Below, in pieces: positions 38,161 through 47,857 of a stretch of DNA of 64,000 nucleotides. The stretch comes from Bacillus pinisoli. GTDB taxonomy: Bacteria; Bacillota; Bacilli; Bacillales; SA4. The notes beneath the pieces are model-generated. The model was given only the letters and a program-made list of their open reading frames with translations. It was not told where the DNA came from and searched no databases. The DNA lies in the NCBI RefSeq assembly GCF_023036475.1, contig NZ_JAJQKI010000005.1, positions 124,001 to 188,000 on the forward strand, given 5' to 3'. The position numbers and the translations under genes were made by a program. The number at the start of each line of letters is the position of its first letter. Within the stretch, counting starts at the first letter, position 1.

Positions 38161-40266
38161 TTAAAGATTTATGCTTTCAGTATCGAAATCTCTATCTTTG
38201 TAGTTTAATACAATGTTGAACTCATCAATGTTAAAAAATTTATGTCCATATTTAAACCAGTTCTCAAAAAATAATTTATCTTCCAAATTATTTATAAACT
38301 CAACTGGAGTCAATAATTTTGTTGATGTTTTCGGTAGAAGAGAAAGGTCGAACTTGCCGTTAGAAACATAAGTGTATTCTTCCCCTTCTTGTTTTACAAT
38401 GATTGTCTCGTCGGTATAGAGAGTAGACAGAATCATGTCCTTTAAATAATTAGGTCCATAATAATTCTCTAGATGTAATGGTGCAAAATAATCTGTCTGG
38501 ATGATATCGTTAATGCTATCATAATGATGAATGTAATCTAACAAGTAAGTTTTAACATCTTTGTTATTCTCTCTATTAAAAATCTCGAGATAACCATCAA
38601 ATATATCTAGTAAAATAACCAACTTCTTATTCTTAAATGTTTGACGATTGTACTGTTCCAATAACTCTTTGTAGTCTTCATGACTACGTACGATCGCTAC
38701 AGCTGTAACAGCTAAATCATCTAATAAAAATGGATAGCCCATATTGTTAAACATTTCTTCTACACGAACTTTATAACTATGTTCTTCTAAGACTTTGCGC
38801 AACGATTGAAGTCGTATCTTTTTAAAGTAAAGTTCATCATTGAAAAGTAAATCTATACGTTCTTTTAATTTATCAAAGTCAGAAGTTGCAATTACTAAAT
38901 CACCTAATAGATTTTCAATCCCTAGTGATTCTGAGCTGACAACTGGTGTGTTGGATGCAAGAATTTCGAACACTCTACGAGAGAACATCGTTGGTGAGTC
39001 CACAATGCTATTAACATTTAGTGACACTTTGTATCCCTTGTAAGCTCGTTCTATCTGATCCCCTTTTAAAGTACCTACAATATGTTGTTTGAAACGTTCT
39101 GGGAATTGGTTAGGTGAACTAGGGTTATTATAATTCCGGTCATATATATCAATCCCATGCTTACCTGATATCTCAATCATGTTGTCCATCGCCCTAGTTC
39201 GCTCAGGGAACTTATCTCCATAATATGCACCTGCAAACACGACCTTATTTTGACGATTGTATTTTTCAATTGGATTGTGATATTTAGGCTGAGCAGCAAA
39301 CGGGAATGTGAAGACGTTCGGACAACCATCATCTTTATATTTGGCAACTGAATTAGCGTCAGTTGTAAATACATAATCAAAATATTTCGCGGTTTCTACA
39401 AATGCATTGTAATGAAATGGATCTTCTTTGTTCCAGAAAATTGTAGGGATGCCTCTCTCTTGGCACCATTGCACTAATTCTAAGACGATTGAATTATCTC
39501 TTGGTCCGCCAGTACCTACTTTATTTGTCCATAAACCATTATTTCCTTGCCAAGCTGATTCACAGAAGAAAAGGTCAGGATTCATCCCTGATAATTCTTC
39601 CTCCCAGTTACCAGGAGAAACTTTAATTGCCTTAAATTCAGAGTCGAATGAACGAGTCGTGAACTCATCTGCAATAAAAATTACATTCATGTCTTTAATT
39701 TTTTTTGGTTTCTTCGTAACCGAAAAGGCATTGTTTATCTGTTTGGGCTTCACAACGTTAAGGTAAGGATTGTGAAGATAGATGGTTCCGCTATCTTTTA
39801 CACGAGCTGTTAATTTAATCTGTTTAATTTCTTCATCTTCTAATACAGTAAAAGAAATTTGTTCGCCTAAATTCACCTTCTGTACTACCCTAGTTTCGTC
39901 AGTTTTAATTAATATTAAATGTATTTCTACATGACAAGAACCTATAGAATATCCAGGGCAGTGTAAAGTGAATTGTTCATTATTATGTTGTTGAAAGTAA
40001 CCAATTAGAGAGTCAAGGACCTCATTGTTGATAAAGTATACGTAACGATGTTCATCAGCCTTTAAGGAAGAATGTAATAGGACTCCCCTTACTTGATCCG
40101 AACTTTCTAACTCTTTCGTTAGAGATGTATTGTTTAAAGGTATTTGGAATGTTTCAACAGCAACTTTAGTTAAGTCCTCTGTCGGACTTATGGTTTTAAG
40201 TTTCTTTTTATATTGGCTTTTTTCGTGTGCGATGGATTCAAGCCTTCTGGATAATAGTTTCTCCAT
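38161..40266 (-). CDS. Large CgeB-like glycosyltransferase
   Basis: 701 residues. The N-terminal 190 residues are beta-rich and unassigned. Residues about 190-500 resemble the CgeB/glycosyltransferase 1_2 group: CESAWQGNNGLW, GIPTIFWNKEDPFHY, DYVFTTDAN, VVFAGAYYGDKFPERTRAM and the FEILASNTPVVSSES motif. The last 170 residues (TAVAIVRSHEDYKELLEQ...) look like part of a GT-A fold module, so the protein may be bifunctional (inference). CgeB-like enzymes act in spore-surface glycosylation in Bacillus. It is in the same tight gene string; only 3 bases separate it from the methyltransferase gene upstream. Confidence 0.82.
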   Translation of the reverse strand: MEKLLSRRLESIAHEKSQYKKKLKTISPTEDLTKVAVETFQIPLNNTSLTKELESSDQVRGVLLHSSLKADEHRYVYFINNEVLDSLIGYFQQHNNEQFTLHCPGYSIGSCHVEIHLILIKTDETRVVQKVNLGEQISFTVLEDEEIKQIKLTARVKDSGTIYLHNPYLNVVKPKQINNAFSVTKKPKKIKDMNVIFIADEFTTRSFDSEFKAIKVSPGNWEEELSGMNPDLFFCESAWQGNNGLWTNKVGTGGPRDNSIVLELVQWCQERGIPTIFWNKEDPFHYNAFVETAKYFDYVFTTDANSVAKYKDDGCPNVFTFPFAAQPKYHNPIEKYNRQNKVVFAGAYYGDKFPERTRAMDNMIEISGKHGIDIYDRNYNNPSSPNQFPERFKQHIVGTLKGDQIERAYKGYKVSLNVNSIVDSPTMFSRRVFEILASNTPVVSSESLGIENLLGDLVIATSDFDKLKERIDLLFNDELYFKKIRLQSLRKVLEEHSYKVRVEEMFNNMGYPFLLDDLAVTAVAIVRSHEDYKELLEQYNRQTFKNKKLVILLDIFDGYLEIFNRENNKDVKTYLLDYIHHYDSINDIIQTDYFAPLHLENYYGPNYLKDMILSTLYTDETIIVKQEGEEYTYVSNGKFDLSLLPKTSTKLLTPVEFINNLEDKLFFENWFKYGHKFFNIDEFNIVLNYKDRDFDTESINL

Positions 40267-40269
40267 TTG

Positions 40270-42000
40270 TTACTTCCCCCTTTTTGCCCACTTTTTAGCA
40301 ATTTTCCAGTATTCAACGGTTAACTTTCCAAGCTTTGAACTGCTTAAAGCATTGTATTTTTTCAATAATTCATTATTTTTTTTAATTAGTTGATTGTACT
40401 GTTTATTAATTTGTTCTTTTTCATGTTCTAGTTTCTTATTTTTAATCACTTCATGTTCTAGCTTCAGGATAAACTCTTCTTCTTTGCTTAATAAGTTAAT
40501 CTTATCTATCATTTCATCTCTAAGGTCTTTTTCAAGATTTACCTTCTGAGCCATTAAATCACCAATCTGATTGGTTAAATTGCTTACTTGTGCTTTTGAA
40601 GCACTCATCTGCGCGTTCAAAGCATCTATTTGTAGAGACTTGTCCTTTAAAATCTTTTCAGTGTTCTTTAATTGCTCCAATTGTTCTTCTAAGCGCTTTG
40701 TTAATATAGCTTTATGTTTACCTAAGTTAACATTGTGCTCCTCTGCTTGAGCAATCCTTTCTTGTATTTGAGCAAGTTTGTATTTTAGATCTGTTATCTC
40801 TTGGTCTTTTTTCTCTGTATTAGCCGCAATCTCTAGTTTTAATTTCAATGTACTTACTTCTTCTTTTTTTGCATAATACTCATCTTTTAAGCAATTCTTA
40901 TCTTCTTGTAGCGTTTTAATTTCTGCTTGGAGTTTAAGAATATTGGAGATAATATCTCCTTCTCCTCCTAAGAAGGCTAATATATTTCGTCTTTCCATTT
41001 CTAAAAGAGCAATTTTGACTTTAAGATCAGAGATGATTCCTAGATGTTCGTTTTCTAGTTTCACTAATTTTAATTGGTGCTGATACTCACTATTCTTCTT
41101 TAGAGCCTCTTCTTCTTTTGTTTCTTGGCTTTGAGTCATTAGTTCGTTAATCTTTTGGTTTAACTCAACATTTTGTTCTTTTACTTTTTGGTAGTTATTA
41201 TTCGATTGCTCTAACATTTTATTTAATTCACCAACACGAGTCGTGACATTTCTATACTTTCGGTTAGTTATTTTAGATTGTTCTGTAAAGCGATGTAAAG
41301 GACGTTTTTTGAAACCATTTACATATCTTAATAATTCATCGCTGTCGTTTGGATTTACATAAATAAAATTTTCATACCAACGGTCAATCTGGATATATCC
41401 TAATGAATATAATAAGCTATCCACTTCTTGATAGTTACCCTCAAAAATCTCAATCCAAATTACCGGTTTTGTTTCTTTTAGTAATTTTGTAGCACCACTT
41501 AGAACTTGATATTCAAAGCCTTCTACATCAATCTTCATAAAATCGGGTGAAGGTAAATCCAAAGAATCTAATGAAACTACTTCAATATCACCTTCATCAC
41601 TTAAAGTTAAGAAAGATGCTCCCATATTTTCTTTGTTCGCGACTAAAGTCGCTTTGCTTGTTTTATTTCCAACACCCAGATTAAGTGCTTGTACATTCTT
41701 TAATTGATTGCGTTTAATATTTTCATCTAATAGTTTATAAGTTTCTTTAGAAGGTTCAAAAGCAAAAATTTTCTCTGCATTTGTATATTTTGAGAAATAT
41801 AGAGTGTGATTTCCGATATTTGCCCCTAAATCATAAATAACTGCAGATACCGGAATATAATCAATGAAAAATTCAAGAACATTCTTCTCGTAATAGCTTT
41901 TGCTATCTTTAATAATTTTACCTATATAATCATCGAATGAATTTAAAATACTTCCATCCTCTAATGTTGTCTCAATCCATTGATCCTTTGTGACCAGCAT
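40270..42000 (-). CDS. FkbM-family methyltransferase fused to a 300-residue coiled coil
   Basis: 576 residues from the ATG at 42000, with AGGAG about 10 bases upstream; a GTG at 42009 is too near that site. Residues 40-230 form an SAM-dependent FkbM methyltransferase with motif I VIYDLGANIGNHTLYF, the acidic FAFEPSKE and FMKIDVEGFEYQVLSGA. From about residue 255 to 555 the chain is an almost unbroken heptad-rich coiled coil with one break near GGEGD (345-349). It ends in a basic, Trp/Tyr-containing helix (KLGKLTVEYWKIAKKWAKR) that could bind membrane. The domain order recalls methyltransferase/coiled-coil chain-length rulers of ABC-exported glycans. Confidence 0.85.
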   Translation of the reverse strand: MLVTKDQWIETTLEDGSILNSFDDYIGKIIKDSKSYYEKNVLEFFIDYIPVSAVIYDLGANIGNHTLYFSKYTNAEKIFAFEPSKETYKLLDENIKRNQLKNVQALNLGVGNKTSKATLVANKENMGASFLTLSDEGDIEVVSLDSLDLPSPDFMKIDVEGFEYQVLSGATKLLKETKPVIWIEIFEGNYQEVDSLLYSLGYIQIDRWYENFIYVNPNDSDELLRYVNGFKKRPLHRFTEQSKITNRKYRNVTTRVGELNKMLEQSNNNYQKVKEQNVELNQKINELMTQSQETKEEEALKKNSEYQHQLKLVKLENEHLGIISDLKVKIALLEMERRNILAFLGGEGDIISNILKLQAEIKTLQEDKNCLKDEYYAKKEEVSTLKLKLEIAANTEKKDQEITDLKYKLAQIQERIAQAEEHNVNLGKHKAILTKRLEEQLEQLKNTEKILKDKSLQIDALNAQMSASKAQVSNLTNQIGDLMAQKVNLEKDLRDEMIDKINLLSKEEEFILKLEHEVIKNKKLEHEKEQINKQYNQLIKKNNELLKKYNALSSSKLGKLTVEYWKIAKKWAKRGK

Positions 42001-42005
42001 TTGAA

Positions 42006-43301
42006 TCACACTCCTACATATTCATTATATATACTTAGTAAATTAATCTTCTCGTTTTCCCAATTATATTTATCTCTTGCACTCAACGTATTTTGTTGAC
42101 AAGTAAGGTACAGTTCTTTATTAGTTAATAATGTGTTAACTGCTTCTGCTATTTCTTCGTGATTATGTGAATCGATACACAATCCAACTTGTTCACCTTC
42201 TACGACTCGTTTGATTTCAGGGAAATCACATGCTACCACTGGTACACTAGCCATCATATATTCAAATAACTTATTGGAAGAGGCTGAATAATGGTTAAAA
42301 CATACATTATTCAGGACTTGAAAGCCAAGGTACGCATTTCTTGTGTAGTTAGGTAATTCCAAAACTGGTACCTTTGATAGGAACTTAACTTTCTCTTCTA
42401 AACCCATTTCATTAACCATTCTTTGGAGTTTGGGCTTAATCTTCCCATCACCGATAAAGACTAGGGTACCTTCGTTGAAAAATGGAGCTGCTTGCACTAA
42501 GTTCTCTAAGCCACGACCCGTTTGAATTCCACCTTGATACAATAGAATTTTTTCATCCTTATCTATACCAAGTAGTTGATGAAGAGGAGCTAATTCTTTA
42601 TTATTTTCATTATTTTGTTTAAAAGGGTAATTGTGTATTACTTCTGGATAAAAACCATATAGGTCTTCGTTGTATTTTGCTCTAGTATGATTTTCAACAA
42701 TCATCGTATCTATTTGTTTTATATAAAAACCTTCCAATATTCCATAAATCTTACTATCATAGCCCGTTCTACTTGTTTGAACCTCATGCGAATCGTAAAC
42801 TAGTTTCTTTTGTTTAAACCTTATTTTTGCACAAATAAAACCCTGAGGTAATGTATTTAGATCATTGGAATGGTATATGTCATAGTGATTTTTCAGTCCA
42901 TGTAAGATCATACGAAATAAAATACCACCTCTTATTACCATTACCTTTAATTTTGTTTTCAACATCAAGAAGGCCATTATACTAACTAAACCAGTAATAA
43001 GTGGAGAATTATACATAGATACGGACCAAAGCACTAGAGCAATGCTGCCAATTAATTTATTTTTTATACATAAGCGATAAAATTTTTGAAGTACTTCCAA
43101 TATTACAGGATATCTTCTTACTCGATATACTCTAAAGTTTGGGTTTCTTTCTTCAAATCTCGGGAGGCCTTGATCGGTTGGGTCATGAATACAAATTAGA
43201 TCAACACTATACTTATCTTCTGATAGTGCTGTACATTCACGTAATACTCTCGCATCATTTGTAAAATGATTCCAAACAAACATACAAACTTTTTTTCTCA
43301 T
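42006..43301 (-). CDS. Glycosyltransferase, family 4 type
   Basis: 431 residues from the ATG at 43301, which has GGAG 11 bases upstream; the longer frame to 43364 lacks a site. It has a GT-B fold starting RKKVCMFVWNHFTNDARVLR, typical of family 4 enzymes that use UDP- or GDP-sugars. Residues about 80-160 contain hydrophobic stretches that may touch the membrane. DIYHSNDLNTLP, LLYQGGIQTGRGLE and FEYMMASVPVVACDFPEI are the expected binding motifs. It overlaps none of its neighbours; the following methyltransferase ATG lies only 5 bases past its stop, so they are co-transcribed. Confidence 0.9.
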   Translation of the reverse strand: MRKKVCMFVWNHFTNDARVLRECTALSEDKYSVDLICIHDPTDQGLPRFEERNPNFRVYRVRRYPVILEVLQKFYRLCIKNKLIGSIALVLWSVSMYNSPLITGLVSIMAFLMLKTKLKVMVIRGGILFRMILHGLKNHYDIYHSNDLNTLPQGFICAKIRFKQKKLVYDSHEVQTSRTGYDSKIYGILEGFYIKQIDTMIVENHTRAKYNEDLYGFYPEVIHNYPFKQNNENNKELAPLHQLLGIDKDEKILLYQGGIQTGRGLENLVQAAPFFNEGTLVFIGDGKIKPKLQRMVNEMGLEEKVKFLSKVPVLELPNYTRNAYLGFQVLNNVCFNHYSASSNKLFEYMMASVPVVACDFPEIKRVVEGEQVGLCIDSHNHEEIAEAVNTLLTNKELYLTCQQNTLSARDKYNWENEKINLLSIYNEYVGV

Positions 43302-43374
43302 TAAATTTTTCACTCCACCATGCATATAATTAACCAAATATGGACACAAAGACAGAGAGAACAATTTAACTCTC

Positions 43375-44601
43375 CTAGAAAACCTCTGCCTTTTCTAATT
43401 TAAAGTTCTTATTTTCAATAATATTAATCAAATCATGACAATTTTTTTCCCATAAAAAATACTCATTTATAAATCTAGTACAATTACTACAAATCTCATT
43501 ATATAGATTAGGAGATTTGTATAAAGTTAAAATAAATTCCAATAGTTCCGAAGCATCTCGAGTTGTTGAGACAAATCCAACTCGTTCTTTCTCTATTAAA
43601 TCTTTAGTATTACCAGAAACAGCCGCAACAATAGGAACTCGACACGTCATATAATCAATTACTTTACCTGGCAGTACAGTTTTGAATACTTCACTTTCAT
43701 TTAACGTCACTATTCCTACTTGATGTTGTGAAATAATATTTAAGCATTCTTTTCTTGTTTTCGGTTTTATTATTTTGACGTTAGAAAGCTTATTTTCATT
43801 TACAAAATCCACTAATTCTTTTCTCTTCATACCATAACTAATAATACTTAAATTTATTTCGTGTTTATTAAGTTCGTATGCTAAATTCATTAGAACATTA
43901 GCATCTTGAGCAAGTCCAATATTGCCTGCATAGACGACATTAAACCCTAAGGTTTCTTCGTCCTTGGATACAACTTCACTTTCTCTTGCAGCATTTGGTA
44001 TATACGTAATTTTTTTTAGAGAAATTCCAGCATTTTGCATATACAAGATAAAGCCTCGACTATTTACGATAATTTGTGTGGATTTTTTGTATAAAATTAA
44101 TTCAATTTGCTTAAAAATATATATAATAAAAGGGTAATTGAACACTCCCACACCTTTAAGTGATTCCGGCCATAGATCACGAATATCTAAGATTAATTTA
44201 CATCGGTAACGGACGCTAGCTAACAAACCTACCATTGCTATGAAGATTGGTGGTGAAGTAACAAATACATAGTCATAATTACCACGATTAAATAAGATAT
44301 AAAAGATCATTTTTATGGCCATCTCTATATAATAAAACAATCGATTTATTATACTTCTTGAGTACTTTCTATTTTTAACCTTAACTCGTATAATTTTCTC
44401 CGTATGTTGGTTCATAGAATCGTCGTCCCAGAAAGCTTGATCCTCATAAATATTTTTATTTGGATAGGTTGGTTCAGTTGTTATAACCTTTACATCGTAT
44501 CCTTGGTCGATTAATAACTGAAATATATTTTTCATACGATTTCCAGCACTACCAATTTCAGGATAAAAATTTTGTGTAATAACCAGTATTTTTTTAGACA
44601 T
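43375..44601 (-). CDS. Glycosyltransferase, family 4 type (WbuB-like)
   Basis: 408 residues. Begins KKILVITQNFYPEIGSAGNR like WbuB-type enzymes that transfer N-acetyl sugars. There are hydrophobic segments at about 95-125 and 155-170. Further motifs are LILDIRDLWPESL, VVYAGNIGLAQDANVLMNLA and VIDYMTCRVPIVAAVSGNT. GGTGAAGAG lies 5 bases before the ATG. It is the first gene of the minus-strand glycan locus; the 700-base region above it should hold the promoter. Confidence 0.9.
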   Translation of the reverse strand: MSKKILVITQNFYPEIGSAGNRMKNIFQLLIDQGYDVKVITTEPTYPNKNIYEDQAFWDDDSMNQHTEKIIRVKVKNRKYSRSIINRLFYYIEMAIKMIFYILFNRGNYDYVFVTSPPIFIAMVGLLASVRYRCKLILDIRDLWPESLKGVGVFNYPFIIYIFKQIELILYKKSTQIIVNSRGFILYMQNAGISLKKITYIPNAARESEVVSKDEETLGFNVVYAGNIGLAQDANVLMNLAYELNKHEINLSIISYGMKRKELVDFVNENKLSNVKIIKPKTRKECLNIISQHQVGIVTLNESEVFKTVLPGKVIDYMTCRVPIVAAVSGNTKDLIEKERVGFVSTTRDASELLEFILTLYKSPNLYNEICSNCTRFINEYFLWEKNCHDLINIIENKNFKLEKAEVF

Positions 44602-45302
44602 CTATCTCTTCACCAACACTTTAATTAATTTGGTTTTACTTTATCTATCCCTTATAAATAAACATAGGACATTTGCATTACTTTTAAATTATAAGGAAAA
44701 CTAGTTGCCAATTCTACAATTTATAACAAATAATTAATACCAATATATGCATCTGACACCATTCGACAAACTTTTTCACTAAAATCTTAAATATAATACC
44801 GCAATTGTCGACAGTTTTGGAATATGCTCTTCTGTACCCAAATATTTAAATAATAGTAGTGACAAATTAAGATTTTAAGATTGTTAATTGTTGTAAATCA
44901 ACAAAATCTTAATACTTTTAGAAAATAACTTATATGTGAGTGTTTTAATATAAAGTCATTTCAATACTTTTATATAATGCGTTGATATTATACTCCAAAA
45001 ATAATTTTTAATCTCATTATTACATTATGCCATTATTCAACAAATGCCTTCAAATATTTTTTCGATATTTGACAATACCTCTCAAATAAATACAAAAATC
45101 GACAATATTTTACCCATATTAAAAAGAATCTATAAACATTTTCTTGGACTTCTCTTATAACAACTTTTAACTGCAAAAAAAAAAAAAACACAAACTATCC
45201 AAACTTTTATACTTGAATTGTTCAAAAACAAGCATAGCTTGGAGTTTACGTGTATGTAATTTACCCTTAAAGAGCTGCCTCTTATAACTTATCCGATTAA
45301 AA
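44602..45302. other. 700-base AT-rich region upstream of the glycan locus
   Basis: No gene is seen on either strand. It holds an interrupted inverted repeat at 44866-44913 (arms ATTAAGATTTT / AAAATCTTAAT, 26-base loop), several TCGACAA-like words and a run of fourteen A near 45180. It is the likely control region for the operon that starts at 44601. Confidence 0.5.
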
Positions 45303-45737
45303 TTAATTCACTTCTTTACTGTTACGATCATTTAAAGGTACACCTCTTTTATTTCTAATCAACTTTTTAGAAAAGTAACCCAATGCCTTACCCAGTAGAT
45401 ACAAAAAGAAAAAAATTAAGAATCCATAAATCCCAATCACAGCATCTGCAAACTCCATGTTACCTCTACCGGTAATTTTCTGTTGTATTTCTATCGTAAA
45501 AACTATCACTACTATTACAGTAAATGTATATATGAACGATATTAACGTAATACTCCATTTTGCCAATAATTTAAATAAAATTTGTACATTAAAGAAGATA
45601 AATATTCCTATTATACCCATAACCCATAAATGGAGTTGTTTATCTGTTAGATTTAAGCCTAAAGTTAAGGATAGTTCCATTATAATGTCATGTGTATCGT
45701 TAACTAAGTTAGCAATAGATCTAATAATTTCTTTCAT
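45303..45737 (-). CDS. Small membrane protein of unknown function (duplicated)
   Basis: 144 residues from the ATG at 45737, with AAGGTGAAGGTG upstream; a GTG at 45752 is also possible. A cytoplasmic N-terminal helix (MKEIIRSIANLVNDTHDIIM) is followed by membrane segments at about residues 37-57, 60-85 and 100-122 and a basic tail. I do not recognise the family. A truncated paralogue lies at 50522-50718 just downstream of galE, and this copy also lies just downstream of a galE fragment. It is therefore half of an old duplication. Confidence 0.75.
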   Translation of the reverse strand: MKEIIRSIANLVNDTHDIIMELSLTLGLNLTDKQLHLWVMGIIGIFIFFNVQILFKLLAKWSITLISFIYTFTVIVVIVFTIEIQQKITGRGNMEFADAVIGIYGFLIFFFLYLLGKALGYFSKKLIRNKRGVPLNDRNSKEVN

Positions 45738-45828
45738 ATCATTCACCTTCACCTTATTTCTTCTAACAAGGAATCTTAGCGTTAAGACCTTTAGTCTCTT
45801 ATACTAACACTTTTATATTTTGAACTCT

Positions 45829-46006
45829 CCTCATAACCAACTGGATTTTCTGGTCACATTTCATTTCCAAAAATCAGCGCACAATACTATATCTTTTTCT
45901 GCTTCCCAGCCAAACTCTAGTTTTTCCTTAGTTGATTAGCATAACATACTGAAATGTCACCTGGACTTCTAACGACAGTTTGGCATAGAACCTTTCTACC
46001 TGGATC
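45829..46006 (-). pseudogene. galE 3' fragment, decayed
   Basis: On the minus strand the frame GRKVLCQTVVRSPGDISVCY, then a stop and frameshifts, matches residues of the intact GalE ([20 protein letters not shown]) from the last quarter of the protein. Nucleotide matches continue through CTTGGCTGGGAAGCAGAAAAAG-like sequence to the GalE C-terminus (ENPNGYGE equivalent). The 5' three quarters of galE are absent. Between this fragment and the membrane protein gene lies a degenerate hairpin at about 45778-45812 that matches the terminator found after intact galE. Confidence 0.88.
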
Positions 46007-46311
46007 ATCCTAAAATGGATTTTAACTTATTATAAATACTTTGCAATAATCAATATTTACTTTATAATTCTTACGTTTCTAAACATAATTGTTCTGTAAA
46101 AAAAAGCTTGCTCTCCTTTACTCAAGATACAAGATACCCACAATAAATTTATTAACTGCTATGGTTAAAATAAACTCTTCCTTCTAATCTCATAAATGAT
46201 CTTCTCATTCTATAATAAATTATATAACTATCCTACAAAAATACCTAAGGCAAAAAGTATTGATTTAAATACCAGAGTTAGTCTAGCTTATGTAAACTTT
46301 AAAATAATTTA

Positions 46312-46340
46312 GCACCAACTAATTGTTGGTGCTAAAAATA
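46312..46340. terminator. Hairpin TTTAGCACCAACT / TGTTGGTGCTAAA
   Basis: An almost perfect stem of 12-13 bp with a very short loop lies about 120 bases beyond the stop of the SLH protein gene. Its arms are nearly those of the hairpin between DUF2922 and yvrJ at 57299-57324. Otherwise the 46010-46460 gap shows nothing recognisable. Confidence 0.6.
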
Positions 46341-46460
46341 CTGAATCTTGTCTATGATGACCAATTAAATTAAAATAGTTTAGTCAAGAGACCTATTAAC
46401 CAAATCTAAACCTAACTATTCTTAATTTCTAATTACCAGTTTATTAAAAGAATTAAAAGT

Positions 46461-47678
46461 TTATTTAAAGTCTCCTACTCTATAATCAAAACCCGTTGTT
46501 AATCGACCGTAATCTCCATAGTTCCACATCGGCCAATTTGTCCTAGCGCTGTTAAAGTTAAATTCTACTTCATAACGAACCGAATACCATGTGTTAGGAT
46601 TCCATCCTTCGATCTTAGAACCATTAGCACTTGTATACTTTAAGCTTAGGATTTGACTCACAACATATCCTCCACGAGTAGGATGAATAAAGATATCCTG
46701 AATATTGTAGTTAAATGAAGGAGTTATAATCAATTGGTGTTCCTTCACTTTATTGAAGATTGCGTTGTAGAACGCTTCAGTTGTTAAGCTAGAATTATCA
46801 TACCAATACTTTCCTGCCCTAAATGCTAAGAAATTAGCTCGATTATTTTGGTTACGATAGTCCCAATCAAAAGAACCTTGTATGTACTTACCGAACTCTC
46901 TATTGAGTTGCTCTATATAATACTGATTCTCGTAATCCACCATTGAGTCAGTATGTTCTTTTAAACGTTGTTCAGCAGTTAATCCACTAGCTGGCCTCAT
47001 TTGAAATAGATTATTAATTTTAATAGTTTTCCCTGGTGGTTTAAAGCTGTCATCTAAAACCCTTGCAACTGTAACCGAAAACTCAGCCCTTGTAATTGTG
47101 TTATTTGGTCGAAATGTACCATCTGGATAGCCTGCAGTAATTCTGTTTGTTGCTAAAGCTTTTATGTACTGGGTTGCCCAAGAAGCTTTTGCTAAGTCAG
47201 AGAAATTGGCATCGGTTCCGGAGAGCCCATAAGCAACAGCAATAATTTTCGCAGTAGCTGCTCTCGTAATCGGTTCTTTAGGCCTAAAGGTACCATCCGG
47301 AAATCCACCAAAAATATTATTGTCTTTAGCGACAGCAAGAGCATTGTAATAAGGACTGTCTGATTTAACATCAGTATACGTTAATTTGGTTGTGCTTTTT
47401 TCATTAGGATATAGTTCCCTTACTAAAATTGCTGCTGCTTGTTCACGAGTTATTTTATCATTTGGTCCAAATTTCCCATTTCCATAACCACCGAGGATAC
47501 CTTGGTCACTTAAATAATAAATTGCTTCTTTAGCCCAAGGTGTACTGGTTAAATCGTTAAACTGTTGATTAGCGCTAACTTTATTCATACTCTCAAACGT
47601 TAAAAATGAATTAAAATATAGAAATATATTTATTGCTAGAAAACCAGTTAGCAATTTTAATAAAACATATCTATTCAT
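46461..47678 (-). CDS. Secreted SLH-domain protein with unknown C-terminal domain
   Basis: 405 residues. A signal peptide (hydrophobic stretch at 8-27, cleavage near VSA at 37) is followed by three SLH domains at about residues 41-95, 97-152 and 157-212, with ITREQA, ITRAAT and ITRAEF motifs and GYPDGTFRP repeats. The C-terminal 185 residues are rich in Asn, Tyr and Trp and have no family that I recognise; a beta-rich fold is likely. GGAGGC lies 10 bases before the ATG. It stands far from the other SLH genes and between decayed fragments, so it may be of later arrival. Confidence 0.88.
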   Translation of the reverse strand: MNRYVLLKLLTGFLAINIFLYFNSFLTFESMNKVSANQQFNDLTSTPWAKEAIYYLSDQGILGGYGNGKFGPNDKITREQAAAILVRELYPNEKSTTKLTYTDVKSDSPYYNALAVAKDNNIFGGFPDGTFRPKEPITRAATAKIIAVAYGLSGTDANFSDLAKASWATQYIKALATNRITAGYPDGTFRPNNTITRAEFSVTVARVLDDSFKPPGKTIKINNLFQMRPASGLTAEQRLKEHTDSMVDYENQYYIEQLNREFGKYIQGSFDWDYRNQNNRANFLAFRAGKYWYDNSSLTTEAFYNAIFNKVKEHQLIITPSFNYNIQDIFIHPTRGGYVVSQILSLKYTSANGSKIEGWNPNTWYSVRYEVEFNFNSARTNWPMWNYGDYGRLTTGFDYRVGDFK

Positions 47679-47773
47679 ACTTATTAAGCCTCCGACTAGT
47701 AAACTATATTAATAATTATGAGTTAACACAAAAATTACATTCTCTGAATTAAACTGGATTTATTGCGTTTAAA

Positions 47774-47813
47774 AAAAGTGAAATCTACCCAAAAAGATGA
47801 GTAGGTTTAACAT
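47774..47813 (-). terminator. Terminator after the 137-residue membrane protein gene
   Basis: Minus strand AAACCTACTC pairs with GGGTAGATTT (one mismatch, one G-U) and is followed by CACTTTTTTT. Confidence 0.6.
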
Positions 47814-47857
47814 CTGTTGATCTACATCTCTAGAATAAAATGATTATAAGGTTACCT

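Noticed and set aside
45175..45190. Run of fourteen A as a possible phase-variable tract
   Set aside because: No gene or promoter element is placed so that its length would matter.
45303..45737. Small membrane protein as a phage holin
   Set aside because: No lysin or other phage gene is nearby; the paralogue downstream of galE argues for a chromosomal gene.
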